DNA from: CAVSRC01 sp963781775
Lineage (GTDB): Bacteria; Pseudomonadota; Alphaproteobacteria; Rhizobiales; Kaistiaceae
NCBI GenBank assembly: GCA_963781775.1
Contig: CAWAHE010000013.1
Span: 1 to 64,000, forward strand
Length of the DNA stretch: 64,000 nucleotides
Direction: 5' to 3'
A model generated the notes under the pieces. The model had not been told where the DNA came from, did no database searches, and saw only the letters and a list, made by a program, of their open reading frames with translations. Positions 51,973 through 60,909 of this stretch are shown in pieces; within the stretch, counting starts at the first letter, position 1; every line of letters begins with the position of its first letter. A program made the translations under genes and the position numbers.

Positions 51973-52758
51973 ATGCGGTCACGAGCATTCTTTGTTGGCG
52001 TTTTCGCAGTGGCGGCCACCGCCGCGCAGCCAATCGCTGCGGCCGAACCGAGCGGGCAGGCGGTTGCCGTTGTCCAGGATGCCGCGGCCAGCGGAACGGG
52101 GGGCGCCCGGGTTCTCCAGGTCAACGGCGCGATCTTCGCCGGCGACGTCATCAAGACCGACGGACGCGGCAGCGCCCAGGTCATGTTCGCCGACAACACC
52201 CGGATGGTCATCGGCCCGAACTCCCAGGTCACGCTCGACGATTTCGTGTTCAAGAGCAGCACGACCGTCAGCAAGTTCTCGATCGACGCGCTGCGCGGCT
52301 CGTTCCGCTTCATCACCGGCGCGAGCGCCAAGACCGCCTACTCGATCAACACGCCGACGGCGACGATCGGTGTGCGCGGCACTCAGTTCGAAGGCCACGT
52401 GGCCGACGACGGCACGACGACCGTCGCGTTATGGGAGGGCGCGGTCACCATCTGCCGCGCCGGCGGCGGCCGTCCCGAATGCCAATTGGTGTCCGGCACG
52501 TGCAGCATGGTCGTCCTGCCGCCCAAGGACGATTTCCGACGCATCAACAACGTCTATCAGCGTAGCCAGACGATCGAGGACCTGTTTCCCTTCGCCTTCC
52601 GCCAGGGCTGGCTGAAGGCCGATTTCCGGGTGTCATCCGGCGGGTGCGAGGTCCACAACTTCGATCCGTCGCCGTCGCCGAGCGGGGGCGACTCGCCGTC
52701 GGCTGCGCCTGCGCCCACACCGCCGCCGCCACCCACAAACAATTACCGGACCCCGTAG
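51973..52758 (+). CDS. Secreted FecR-domain protein
   Basis: 261 residues with a signal peptide (FFVGVFAVAATAAQPIAAAE). A FecR domain over about residues 30-150 (GDVIKTDGRGSAQVMFADNT, SQVTLDDFVF, INTPTATIGVRGTQF) is followed by a Cys-containing region and a Pro/Ser/Ala-rich tail. In these stand-alone FecR proteins the domain probably senses or binds a periplasmic ligand or partner. Such genes often neighbour CHASE2 cyclases, as here, so the two may share a signal path. A GGAGA site precedes the ATG. Confidence 0.85.
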   Translation: MRSRAFFVGVFAVAATAAQPIAAAEPSGQAVAVVQDAAASGTGGARVLQVNGAIFAGDVIKTDGRGSAQVMFADNTRMVIGPNSQVTLDDFVFKSSTTVSKFSIDALRGSFRFITGASAKTAYSINTPTATIGVRGTQFEGHVADDGTTTVALWEGAVTICRAGGGRPECQLVSGTCSMVVLPPKDDFRRINNVYQRSQTIEDLFPFAFRQGWLKADFRVSSGGCEVHNFDPSPSPSGGDSPSAAPAPTPPPPPTNNYRTP

Positions 52759-52816
52759 CGGGACGATTCGGCGCCGCGGGCGGAACGCTCGCGGCGCTCC
52801 ATCGATATTCCGCTTC

Positions 52817-53917
52817 CTACGAGCGGCCCGGTGCCGCGGCAGTCAGCCGACGGCCGTCTGTTATGGCCGACGCAGGCGCGACGCTGTCGCGCACCATCAG
52901 GGTGCAGGGGAGCCGCGTGCGGCGCGGGGCCGGGTTGGAATCGCCGCTCATGCGACGGACAAGAATCTCGGCCGCGATGCGGCCAAGCTCGGCGCGTGGC
53001 TGGTGCATGGTTGTCAGGCCCGGATCGAACAGCCCGGCGTAGCCGATGTCGTCGAACCCGACCACCGAAACGTCGCGGGGTACGGCCAGGCCGGCGTCGC
53101 GCACGGCCTTGATGAAGCCGATGGCGCTTTCATCATTGGCGGCGAAGACGGCGGTCGGCCGCGGGTCCGCCGCCAGAAAGCGGCGGGCGGCCTCCGCGCC
53201 GCTCTGCGAGCGGAAGTCGCCCGCCCAAATGAGGCCTTCATCGATCGGCAGGCTGGCGGCGGCGAGCGCCTCGCGATAGCCGAGCACTCGCTCGCCCGCT
53301 TCGATGTTTGCCTGCGGCCCGGCGATATGCGCGATGCGGCGATGGCCGGCGGCGATCAGATACGCGACCACCGTGCGTGCGGCGTCGCGATTGGCGATCT
53401 CGACCACCGGCAGGTCGATCTCGGGAATGTCGTTGCAGATGAGCGTGATCGGAACGCCGCCGCCGAGTTCGGCGAAACCGGAATGGGGCAGGCGGCCCGA
53501 AAACAACAGGACGCCGTCTACCTGACCCGAGCGCACGAGGCGATCGTAGTGACTCTCGCGACCGGGTTCGCCGTGGGTGTCGCCGATCAGCATGACGTAA
53601 TCGGCCTCGAAGAGGGTCTCCTCGACCGCGTTGAGGATCGCCGTGTAGAACGAGTCGCCGATGCCGTTGAGGAGCGCCAGCACCATCTTGGTGGACCGCG
53701 CCCGCAGGCTGCGTGCGGTTGCGTTCGGCGTGTATCCGATTTCGCGGATCGCGGAGAAGACGCTCGTTCGCGTGCTCTCGGCGACGCGCTCCGGCGTCGC
53801 CAGTGCGCGGCTGACGGTCGCCGTCGACACGCCGGCGCGGCGGGCAACGTCGAGGATGGTGGCGGCACGAGCGCGCGCGCCTGACCGGCTCGGCTTGTCG
53901 CCGTGCTGCTCGCCCAT
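52817..53917 (-). CDS. LacI-family transcription regulator
   Basis: 366 residues. The DNA-binding head reads TILDVARRAGVSTATVSRAL near residue 20, with hinge YTPNATARSLRARST, followed by a periplasmic-binding-type sensor domain (VDGVLLFSGRLPHSG, FAANDESAIGFIKAVRDAGL, VSVVGFDDIGYAGLFDPGLT). It should repress sugar genes until a sugar or sugar acid binds. A perfect LacI-type palindrome lies 76 bases upstream of its start, in the gap shared with the divergent catabolic genes, so it probably controls both directions. Confidence 0.92.
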   Translation of the reverse strand: MGEQHGDKPSRSGARARAATILDVARRAGVSTATVSRALATPERVAESTRTSVFSAIREIGYTPNATARSLRARSTKMVLALLNGIGDSFYTAILNAVEETLFEADYVMLIGDTHGEPGRESHYDRLVRSGQVDGVLLFSGRLPHSGFAELGGGVPITLICNDIPEIDLPVVEIANRDAARTVVAYLIAAGHRRIAHIAGPQANIEAGERVLGYREALAAASLPIDEGLIWAGDFRSQSGAEAARRFLAADPRPTAVFAANDESAIGFIKAVRDAGLAVPRDVSVVGFDDIGYAGLFDPGLTTMHQPRAELGRIAAEILVRRMSGDSNPAPRRTRLPCTLMVRDSVAPASAITDGRRLTAAAPGRS

Positions 53918-53993
53918 CAGTCATTTCCTCCCGTCGCGCCGACGGATGCCGCGGACGGCATTGACATCGGAACGTGTTCCCATAGACTAAAAT

Positions 53994-54005
53994 GTAAACG
54001 TTTAC
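53994..54005. promoter_or_regulatory. LacI-type operator
   Basis: GTAAACGTTTAC, a perfect 12-base palindrome with a central CG (extends to TGTAAACGTTTACA), the classical core of LacI/GalR-family operators. It sits in the 335-base gap between the divergent lacI-type gene and the isomerase/oxidoreductase genes. The rest of this gap shows no gene. Confidence 0.85.
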
Positions 54006-54252
54006 ACGGCAATGGCGGGCATCTCGCGGTGCCAGGCGCGGGCGGGATATCGTGCCCGCGTGACGCGACAAAAAGCGCCGGCGACAGGCGCTGAGAATTT
54101 GGGAGGGGTCGGGCGCTCAGCGCGCTGTTTCCCCATGTCATGAAGAACAACCGGGCACGCGCGGCCTCGGCAAAAAATTGATGCTATCCGATCGCTAGCA
54201 ACCGCCTCCACCCATCCCGCTCATCGCTCCCTCTTTTCCAAGGTATGTTGCC

Positions 54253-55014
54253 GTGACCTATCGACTCTCGTTCCAGCTCTACAGTGCGCGCAAATTTCCG
54301 CCGATCGAGAAGCACCTCGAGGTTCTATCCGGGATCGGCTACGACGCGGTCGAGCCTTATGGTGGGGCGTATCAGGCGGATCCCAAGGGGTTCCGCGCCC
54401 AGTGCGATGCCGCCGGGCTCTCCATCCCGACGTGCCACATGCCGCTTGCCGATCTCGACGCCGATCGCGCCAAGCTGATCGATACCGCCAAGACACTCGG
54501 CCTCGAGACAGTGATCGTTCCGGCAGTGCCGCAGGACCAGCGCAGCCAGACGGCGGATGGCTGGAAGACGCTCGGCGCTCGCCTTGCCGATCACGCGGTG
54601 GCGTTGAAGGCGGCCGGACTGGGCCTCGCCTGGCATAACCATGCTTTCGAGTACGTGACCCTTCCCGACGGATCGCGGCCGATCGATCATCTGCTCTCCG
54701 GCGCCGGCGTGAAGTGGGAGCCGGATATCGGCTGGATCGTCCGCGGTGGCTCCGACATCGCTGAGGAACTGGCGAAGTTTGCGGGCAAGGTCGCCGCCTT
54801 CCACATCAAGGACGTGGCGCGCGAAGGCGTGACCGAGGACGACGGCTGGACGGACATCGGCGCCGGTACCATCAACTGGACGGCGCTGTGGCCGGCGATC
54901 GAGCGCGCTGGCACCGACCTCCTGGTCTTCGAGCATGACGCGCCTTCGGACTGGGAGAAGTTTGCGCGCAATTCCTACACATTCGTCGCCGGCCTAATCG
55001 GCAGGAAGGACTGA
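54253..55014 (+). CDS. Sugar phosphate isomerase/epimerase (xylose isomerase-like TIM barrel)
   Basis: 253 residues: a metal-dependent TIM barrel with YRLSFQLYSARKFPPIEKHL at the start, LGLAWHNHAFEY (metal His) mid-protein and KVAAFHIKDVAREGV with a late LLVFEHDAPSD (metal Glu) near the end. Substrate is unknown; such enzymes isomerise or epimerise sugars or inositol derivatives. The start is GTG after an AAGG site. It lies five bases before the oxidoreductase gene, so the two act in one pathway, probably induced through the LacI regulator. Confidence 0.87.
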   Translation: MTYRLSFQLYSARKFPPIEKHLEVLSGIGYDAVEPYGGAYQADPKGFRAQCDAAGLSIPTCHMPLADLDADRAKLIDTAKTLGLETVIVPAVPQDQRSQTADGWKTLGARLADHAVALKAAGLGLAWHNHAFEYVTLPDGSRPIDHLLSGAGVKWEPDIGWIVRGGSDIAEELAKFAGKVAAFHIKDVAREGVTEDDGWTDIGAGTINWTALWPAIERAGTDLLVFEHDAPSDWEKFARNSYTFVAGLIGRKD

Positions 55015-55019
55015 AATCC

Positions 55020-56186
55020 ATGGCACGGCAGGCACGGATCGGCATCATCGGATGCGGCGTGATTTCGGAGGCTTATTTGCGCCTGGCGCCGCTGTTTCGC
55101 GACCTGAGCATCGTGGCCTGCGCCGATGTCGTCCCGGCCGCCGCCAGGGCCAGGGCCGAAGCGTATTCCGTGCGCGCGATGTCGGTCGATGAGCTGCTGA
55201 AGAGCGACGACATCGACACCGTCATCAACCTGACCGTGCCGGCCGCCCACTATGACGTGAGCCATTCGATCCTTTCGGCCGGCAAGCACGCCTATTCCGA
55301 GAAGCCGCTGGCGCTCAGCGGCAAGCAGGCGAAGAAGCTTGTGGCCGAGGCCGACAAGCGTGGCCTCAAGCTCGGCTGCGCGCCCGACACGTTCCTGGGC
55401 GGTGGCGGGCAAACCGCCCGCCGCCTGATCGACAAAGGCGTCATCGGCAAGGTGCTCGGCGGCAGCGCCCACGTGATGAGCCACGGCATGGAGCACTGGC
55501 ATCCCAATCCGACGTTCTTCTACCAGCCCGGCGCCGGCCCGATGTTCGATATCGGCCCGTACTACGTCACCGCGCTGGTCAACCTGCTGGGGCCGGTGAA
55601 GACCGTCGCGGCGATGGCGCAAAAGGGATTTTCTCACCGTCTGGTCACCGCCGAGGGGCCGATGCGCGGCAAGAAGGTCGAGGTCACCACGCCGACCTCG
55701 ATCAGCGCGGTGCTCGAGTTTCATTCCGGCGCCCAGGTGACCATCGGCACGAGTTGGGACGTCTGGAAACACGGGCACAGCAATCCGATCGAGCTTTACG
55801 GCGCCGACGGTTCGATGCTGGTGCCAGATCCCAATTTCTTCGGCGGCAAGATCTTCCACTCGGAACGCGACGGCGCCTACACCGAGGTCGATGCCGCGCA
55901 GGCGCCGTTCGGCGCCAACAACTGGGAGGGCCGTCCGGGGGCGCCGAAGCGCTCGAACTACCGGATGCTGGGCGTCGCCGATCTGATCGATGCGGCGCGC
56001 AAGAACCGCGAGCCGCGTTGCTCGGGGCGGCTCGCCGCGCACGTGGTCGATATCATGGAGTCCGTGCTGGTTTCGGCGGAGACGCGCAAGTTCGTCAACG
56101 TCAAATCCGAGGTCGAGCGGCCGAAGCCGCTGACCGAAGCCGATGCGGCCCGCCTCGCGGTTCCGGCTTCTCCGCTCACCGCCTGA
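55020..56186 (+). CDS. Gfo/Idh/MocA family oxidoreductase
   Basis: 388 residues. N-terminal Rossmann fold (RIGIIGCGVISEAYLRLAPL), the family motif YSEKPLALSGKQAKKLV with the catalytic Glu-Lys-Pro, and a C-terminal substrate domain (MFDIGPYYVTALVNLLGPVK with the conserved D-I-G-x-Y). It should oxidise or reduce a sugar, inositol or sugar acid with NAD(P). It is coupled to the isomerase gene, and its 3' end overlaps the end of the GntR regulator gene by 11 bases, convergently. Confidence 0.9.
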   Translation: MARQARIGIIGCGVISEAYLRLAPLFRDLSIVACADVVPAAARARAEAYSVRAMSVDELLKSDDIDTVINLTVPAAHYDVSHSILSAGKHAYSEKPLALSGKQAKKLVAEADKRGLKLGCAPDTFLGGGGQTARRLIDKGVIGKVLGGSAHVMSHGMEHWHPNPTFFYQPGAGPMFDIGPYYVTALVNLLGPVKTVAAMAQKGFSHRLVTAEGPMRGKKVEVTTPTSISAVLEFHSGAQVTIGTSWDVWKHGHSNPIELYGADGSMLVPDPNFFGGKIFHSERDGAYTEVDAAQAPFGANNWEGRPGAPKRSNYRMLGVADLIDAARKNREPRCSGRLAAHVVDIMESVLVSAETRKFVNVKSEVERPKPLTEADAARLAVPASPLTA

Positions 56187-56913
56187 CGGGCGTGGCGCGG
56201 TCTTCTTTCGCGGCCTGCCGGTAGCGTTCGCGCCCGCGCCGGAGGTGGGCGCGCATGGCGCGTCGCGCCTCGGCGACGCCGCCGGCCTCGATCGCGCTGA
56301 CGATTTTGACGTGTTCGGCGTAGACGCGCTCCATGTACAGCGCGCGTGGCCCGGCCTCGCCGAGATGGACGGAGCGGCGCGGAATGATGAGCTGGCCAAG
56401 AAATTTCAGAAACGACTGGAAATAGGTATTTCCGGTGGCGCCGCCGATGGCGCTGTGAAATTCGAAATCCTGGTCGATCGCCTCGCCGCCGGCGGCAATC
56501 GCCCCGGCAAATGCGCGTTGGGCGTCGTGGATCGCGGCAAGGTCGTTGCGCGACCGATTCTTCGCGGCGAGGCCGGCCGCTTCGACTTCGACCGCGATCC
56601 GCAGTTCCATCACGTCGAGCACTTGATCGATCGACTGCAGCCCTTCAGGGGCGATGCGGAAGGGGCGTTTGCGCGGGTCGGCGGCCACGAAGGCGCCTGC
56701 GCCCTGGCGGGTCTCGACCAACCCATCGGCGCGCAATGCCGCGATCGCCTCGCGCACGACCGTCCGGCTGACGCCAAAGGCCTCCATCAGCTTGTGCTCG
56801 GTCGGCAGGCGCGTTCGAGGCGCAAGATCGCCGGCGACGATCTCGTCGGTCAGCCGGCCGATCAGTTCACTGGCGAGGTGGCGGCCGGCCGGGCCGCCGT
56901 TGGAATCATGCAT
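56176..56913 (-). CDS. GntR-family regulator, FadR/FCD subfamily
   Basis: 245 residues from the ATG at 56913. Winged helix (LPTEHKLMEAFGVSRTVVRE, AIAALRADGLVETRQGAGAF) followed by an FCD ligand domain (LDVMELRIAVEVEAAGLAAK, QDFEFHSAIGGATGN, and EHVKIVSAIEAGGVAEARRA with the metal-binding histidines). FCD regulators usually bind a carboxylate such as a sugar acid. The gene is at the 3' side of the TRAP genes in the same orientation, and the FCD-type operator at 59997 is its likely target. Confidence 0.88.
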   Translation of the reverse strand: MHDSNGGPAGRHLASELIGRLTDEIVAGDLAPRTRLPTEHKLMEAFGVSRTVVREAIAALRADGLVETRQGAGAFVAADPRKRPFRIAPEGLQSIDQVLDVMELRIAVEVEAAGLAAKNRSRNDLAAIHDAQRAFAGAIAAGGEAIDQDFEFHSAIGGATGNTYFQSFLKFLGQLIIPRRSVHLGEAGPRALYMERVYAEHVKIVSAIEAGGVAEARRAMRAHLRRGRERYRQAAKEDRATPVRR

Positions 56914-56930
56914 GGCCACGGGTGCAAAAC

Positions 56931-58238
56931 TCAGAGGTGAATTCCGGGATAGACGAGGCTGGGTATCCATAGCGCAATAGCCGGTAGATATGTCACCAGC
57001 ATCAAAACGACCAGCATGGCTATCCAGAAGGGCCATAGGTGGCGCGTCGCCTTCTCGATGGGGATCTTGCCGATGGCGCAGCCGACGAAGAGCACGGTGC
57101 CGACCGGCGGCGTCACCAGGCCGATCGACAGGTTGAGCATCATGACAATGCCGAAATGGACCGGATCGACGCCGATCGCGGTGACGACCGGCAGCATGAT
57201 CGGCGTACAGATGAGCAGGAGCGGCGCCATGTCCATGAACGTGCCGAGGATCAGCAGCAGGACGTTGATGAGTGCCAGGATGACGTATTTGTTGGACGAG
57301 ATCTGAAGGAGAAAGTGCGTCGCTTTCGCCGGAATCTGCATCAGGGTCATCATGTAGCCGAAGCTGCCGGCAAACCCGATGATGATCATGACCATCGCCA
57401 CCGTCTTGACGACGGCGACCATGACGCGGGGCAATTCGCTCCATCGAAGGTCGCGATAGATGAACATGGTGACGAAGAACGCCCAGACCGCGGCCACGGC
57501 CGCCGACTCGGTCGGCGTGAAGACGCCGCCGAGGATGCCGCCGACGATGATCACCACCGTCAGCAGGCCGGCGAGCGCCTCCCACGTGATCCTGAGCGCC
57601 TCGCGCAGCGGCACGAAATTGCCGCGCGGATAACCGCGCACGGTCGCGATGATGAACGAGAGCACCATCAGCGAGAGGCCGACCATGATGCCGGGAATGA
57701 CGCCCGCCATGAACAGTTGCCCGACGGAAACCGCGCCGCCGGCGGCGTAGGAATAGATGATGGCGTTGTGACTGGGCGGGATGACGATGCCCTGGGTGGC
57801 GCCGGTGATCGTCAGATTGACGGCGAAGTGGTCGTCATAGCCCTGCTTCTTCATCATCGGGATCATGATCGAGCCGATGGACGAGGTGTCGGCGACCGCC
57901 GAGCCGGAGACGCCGCCGAAGAACATCGACGCCAGCACGTTGACCATGGCCAGCCCGCCGCGCATGAAGCCGACGAAGACATTGGCGAAGGCAACCAGCC
58001 GCCGGGCCATGCCGCCCTCGGCCATCAACGCTCCGGCAAAAACGAAGAACGGGATCGCCAGAAGCGCGAAATCATCGACGCTGTCGGAGACCTTCAGCAG
58101 AACGGCGGCAAGCGGCAGGTGCGCGTAAAGCGCGCCGATCAGCGCGGCGACGCCGAGCGCGAAGGCCACCGGCATGCCGAGAACCAGCATGACGAAGAAA
58201 CTGCCGAGGAGAATGATTGGCGCGAACGGGCCGCCCAT
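56931..58238 (-). CDS. TRAP transporter large permease (DctM type)
   Basis: 435 residues, about twelve helices. DctM hallmarks: an early LVLGMPVAFALGVAALIGAL, FFGGVSGSAVADTSSIGSIM, IPPSHNAIIYSYAAGGAVSV and GGILGGVFTPTESAAVAAVW. It forms the ion-driven transport channel in the inner membrane and works with the small subunit and the binding protein encoded just upstream. The end overlaps no other gene, and the GntR regulator gene follows after 17 bases. The linked uronate dehydrogenase makes a hexuronate the most likely substrate. Confidence 0.93.
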   Translation of the reverse strand: MGGPFAPIILLGSFFVMLVLGMPVAFALGVAALIGALYAHLPLAAVLLKVSDSVDDFALLAIPFFVFAGALMAEGGMARRLVAFANVFVGFMRGGLAMVNVLASMFFGGVSGSAVADTSSIGSIMIPMMKKQGYDDHFAVNLTITGATQGIVIPPSHNAIIYSYAAGGAVSVGQLFMAGVIPGIMVGLSLMVLSFIIATVRGYPRGNFVPLREALRITWEALAGLLTVVIIVGGILGGVFTPTESAAVAAVWAFFVTMFIYRDLRWSELPRVMVAVVKTVAMVMIIIGFAGSFGYMMTLMQIPAKATHFLLQISSNKYVILALINVLLLILGTFMDMAPLLLICTPIMLPVVTAIGVDPVHFGIVMMLNLSIGLVTPPVGTVLFVGCAIGKIPIEKATRHLWPFWIAMLVVLMLVTYLPAIALWIPSLVYPGIHL

Positions 58239-58250
58239 GGTGTCAGTCCT

Positions 58251-58799
58251 TCAGTAGCCAAGCCGTCGGGCTTCTTCGTCGGCGTGCGCCATGGCGCGCC
58301 GTATTTCCTCCTCATCGTCCGCGGCCATCACGTTGGGGTAGAAAGCCGATTCGATGACGAAGAGAAGAAGGATGAATCCGCCGCCCGGGATGGCCGAATA
58401 GACCGCGCCAACGCGGATGAGGTTGAACTCGGGATATGCCTGGAACCATGTCGTCTGAACGAGATCCGCGCCGTAGTAGATCATCGCGATGGCAATCGCG
58501 GCCATCAGCAGTTTGACGATCGCATCGGGAATCCAGCGCACCTTCTCCGGCAACAGTCCGGTGAAAAACTGGATCTTGAGGTGCGCCTGCGCCCGGTAGC
58601 AGGCGGCGGCGCCATAGAGGGTCATCTGGACGGCAAAGAAGATCGAGCTCGGTTCGGCGAACGCCGCGCCCATGTAGAACACGTAGCGCATGATGACGCC
58701 GACGAAGATCAGGCAGGTCATGGTGACGATCGAGACGATCGCGATAATCAGACACAGCCTGTAGAGCACGTCCATGACGCGCACGTAGAGCGGCCGCAT
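58251..58799 (-). CDS. TRAP transporter small permease (DctQ type)
   Basis: 182 residues from the ATG at 58799: four membrane helices with the DctQ pattern (LCLIIAIVSIVTMTCLIFVG and VIMRYVF after the first, EPSSIFFAVQMTLYGAAACY, then RAQAHLKIQFF). It pairs with the large subunit, encoded 12 bases downstream. Later residues form an acidic tail (ADDEEEIRRAMAHADEEARR). The frame is open further upstream, but that sequence is intergenic. Confidence 0.88.
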   Translation of the reverse strand: MRPLYVRVMDVLYRLCLIIAIVSIVTMTCLIFVGVIMRYVFYMGAAFAEPSSIFFAVQMTLYGAAACYRAQAHLKIQFFTGLLPEKVRWIPDAIVKLLMAAIAIAMIYYGADLVQTTWFQAYPEFNLIRVGAVYSAIPGGGFILLLFVIESAFYPNVMAADDEEEIRRAMAHADEEARRLGY

Positions 58800-58879
58800 G
58801 AGCGGATTCCCTTCGGGCGGGAGTGGGATCGCCGGGATAGCGGGCGGACGCTCATGCGCCCGCCCGTAAGGCGTATTGC

Positions 58880-59881
58880 CTACTTCACCGCGTTGATCTG
58901 CTTGAGCAACTCGGCGTATTTCGCGCCGTACTTGTCGCGAACGCCCTGGGTCGCGGCGATAAACGGCGCCTTGTCGACGTTGTCGACGATGTGCACGCCG
59001 GCGGTCTTGAGATCGGCAAGCGCCTTCTGCTCCTTCGCCGCCCACAACTCGCGCTCCTTAACGACGCACAGAGCCGCGGCCTTGCGGATGAGCTGCTGGT
59101 CGGTTGCGTCGAGGGTGTCCCACACCTTCTTCGAGAAGACGAAGATCTCCGGAACCATGAGGTGCTCGTCGAGGGTGTAGTAGTCGGCGACCTCGTAGTG
59201 CTTGCCTTCGTCATAGGACGGCGGATTGTTCTCGGCGCCGTCGACCACACCGGTTTGCAGCGAGGTGTACAGTTCGTTGTAGGCGATCTGCACGCCGTTG
59301 CCGCCCATGGCGTTGACCATGTCGACGAACATCGGGTTCTGCATGACGCGGATCTTCATGCCGGCAAGATCGCCGGGCTTCTCGATCTGCTTGCCCTTCA
59401 CGTAGAAGGAGCGCGATCCGGCGTCCATGTAGCCAAGGCCGATGAGGCCGGCCGGCTCCAGCTTGTTGAGCAGGCCGGTGCCGATCTCGCCGTCGACGAC
59501 GATGTGCTGCTGGTCGAGGCTCTTGAACACGTAGGGCAGGTTGAAGACATTGAAATCGTCCACGATCGGGCCGACCACGCCGACCGAAACGCGGGTCATC
59601 TCTAGCGCGCCGAGCTGCACCTGCTCGAGGGCTTCCTTCTCGCCGCCGAGCTGCATCGATGGAAACAGGTTGACCGTGATGCGGCCAGCGGTCCAGCTCG
59701 AGAGCAGATCGCCCATGTAGGCGATGGCTTCGGTCGTCGGGTAGCCCTCGCCATGGACGTCGCTGGTCTTGATTTCGAGGCTGGCGGCTGGCGTGGCTGC
59801 AAACGCTGCCGTGAATGCCGCGACGGCGATGCCGCCGAGCACACCCGCGCCGAGGCGCAGGCTCTTTGACTTCACCTTCAT
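58880..59881 (-). CDS. TRAP transporter substrate-binding protein (DctP type)
   Basis: 333 residues. Signal peptide (LRLGAGVLGGIAVAAFTAAF), then a DctP fold: MQLGGEKEALEQVQLGALEM, GMKIRVMQNPMFVDMVNAMG with the conserved Arg that binds the carboxylate of the ligand, and SLQTGVVDGAENNPPSYDEG. Such proteins capture sugar acids or other carboxylates. It begins the TRAP operon and faces the uronate dehydrogenase gene across a regulatory gap. Two similar GntR/LacI-controlled uronate systems are known in related bacteria, which supports a hexuronate ligand. Confidence 0.92.
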   Translation of the reverse strand: MKVKSKSLRLGAGVLGGIAVAAFTAAFAATPAASLEIKTSDVHGEGYPTTEAIAYMGDLLSSWTAGRITVNLFPSMQLGGEKEALEQVQLGALEMTRVSVGVVGPIVDDFNVFNLPYVFKSLDQQHIVVDGEIGTGLLNKLEPAGLIGLGYMDAGSRSFYVKGKQIEKPGDLAGMKIRVMQNPMFVDMVNAMGGNGVQIAYNELYTSLQTGVVDGAENNPPSYDEGKHYEVADYYTLDEHLMVPEIFVFSKKVWDTLDATDQQLIRKAAALCVVKERELWAAKEQKALADLKTAGVHIVDNVDKAPFIAATQGVRDKYGAKYAELLKQINAVK

Positions 59882-59996
59882 GATCGTCCCTCCCTAAGGG
59901 TTTCGTCTGCGCCGGCAAATCGACGCCGGTCTTGTTACGGCCGCGTCTGGCGGCCACTTTCTCCGGTGGTTTCTCCCGTGTTTCCACCAGCCGCAT

Positions 59997-60011
59997 AGTT
60001 GTCGTACAACT
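59997..60011. promoter_or_regulatory. FCD-type GntR operator between TRAP operon and uronate dehydrogenase
   Basis: AGTTGTCGTACAACT: perfect inverted repeat AGTTGT and ACAACT around three bases. The core TTGT-CGT-ACAA fits the TNGT-N(0-3)-ACNA consensus of FadR/FCD regulators. It lies 116 bases before the TRAP start and 119 bases before the dehydrogenase start, so one site may control both. Confidence 0.72.
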
Positions 60012-60129
60012 TACGCAGGTCTGTCAAATTGTCGCAAACAAGGCCATGTGGCGCCGCCCGCGCTCGCCGCATAGGGTGCGGGGCGACGGAATAGTCTGAC
60101 CATATGCCTAGCCGACAGAAAGGAATTCC

Positions 60130-60909
60130 ATGAAGCGCATTCTCATCACCGGGGCAGCCGGAGGCGTTGCCGGGATGATCCGTCCGATCCTGCGGACGCG
60201 TTACAGCCTTCGCCTATCCGACCTGAATCCGGTGCCTGGCCTGACGGATGGCGAGGAGGAAATGCCTGCCGACCTCGGTGACATGGAGGCGTTGCGCGCC
60301 GCCGTCGCTGGCGTCGACGGCATCATCCATCTTGGCGGCTACTCGCGCGAGACCGATTGGCCGGGCATTCATGCCGCCAACATCATCGGTCTCTACAACA
60401 TCTTCGAAGCGGCCCGCTTGGAAGGCGTCCGGCGCCTGATCTTCGCCTCGTCCAACCACGCCGTCGGCTTCTATCCCCGCTCGCAGACGATCCCCGTCGA
60501 CGTCACCGTCCGGCCCGATTCGCGTTACGGCATGAGCAAGGCGTTCGGCGAGGCGGTCGCCAGCCTCTATGCCTACAAGTACGATGCCGAGGTCCTGTCG
60601 ATCCGCATCGGCAACGTGGCGGTCAAGCCGAGCACCGGCTTCCGGCAACTGGCGATCTGGATCAGCCCGCGCGATCTCTGCCAGCTCATCGGTATCGGTC
60701 TGGAGCGGCCGGGCATCCGCCACGAGATCGTCTACGGCGTGTCCGACAACAAGAGCGCGTGGTGGGACAACTCCAATGCTTACCGGCTCGGCTACAAGCC
60801 CGAAGACCGCTCGGAGGACCACGCCGCGGGTATTCCGGACGACCGCACCGGCGATCCGCGCATCGACCTCAATCAGGGCGGCGCTTTCTGCGTCGAGGAG
60901 GATATGTAG
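60130..60909 (+). CDS. udh: Uronate dehydrogenase
   Basis: 259 residues, short-chain/extended dehydrogenase. Glycine loop ILITGAAGGVAGMIRPIL, GVDGIIHLGGYSRETDWPGI, the Ser in IFASSNHAVGFYP, the catalytic Tyr-x-x-x-Lys in SRYGMSKAFGEAVASLY, and SDNKSAWWDNSNAYRLGYKP near the end. The SSNH-GFYP and WWDNS blocks are shared with Agrobacterium-type uronate dehydrogenase, which oxidises glucuronate or galacturonate to the aldarolactone with NAD. It is divergent from the TRAP genes with a shared operator. Later enzymes of the pathway are not in the window. Confidence 0.9.
   Translation: MKRILITGAAGGVAGMIRPILRTRYSLRLSDLNPVPGLTDGEEEMPADLGDMEALRAAVAGVDGIIHLGGYSRETDWPGIHAANIIGLYNIFEAARLEGVRRLIFASSNHAVGFYPRSQTIPVDVTVRPDSRYGMSKAFGEAVASLYAYKYDAEVLSIRIGNVAVKPSTGFRQLAIWISPRDLCQLIGIGLERPGIRHEIVYGVSDNKSAWWDNSNAYRLGYKPEDRSEDHAAGIPDDRTGDPRIDLNQGGAFCVEEDM

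Noticed and set aside
56914..57585. N-terminal extension of the GntR regulator into the TRAP gene
   Set aside because: The extension is the out-of-frame reading of the DctM gene; the ATG at 56913 gives a normal FCD regulator.
57039..59180. A plus-strand open frame of about 710 codons opposite the TRAP genes
   Set aside because: The translation is low-complexity, rich in Asp, Arg and His, as expected from antisense of membrane proteins; the TRAP subunits are unmistakable on the minus strand.
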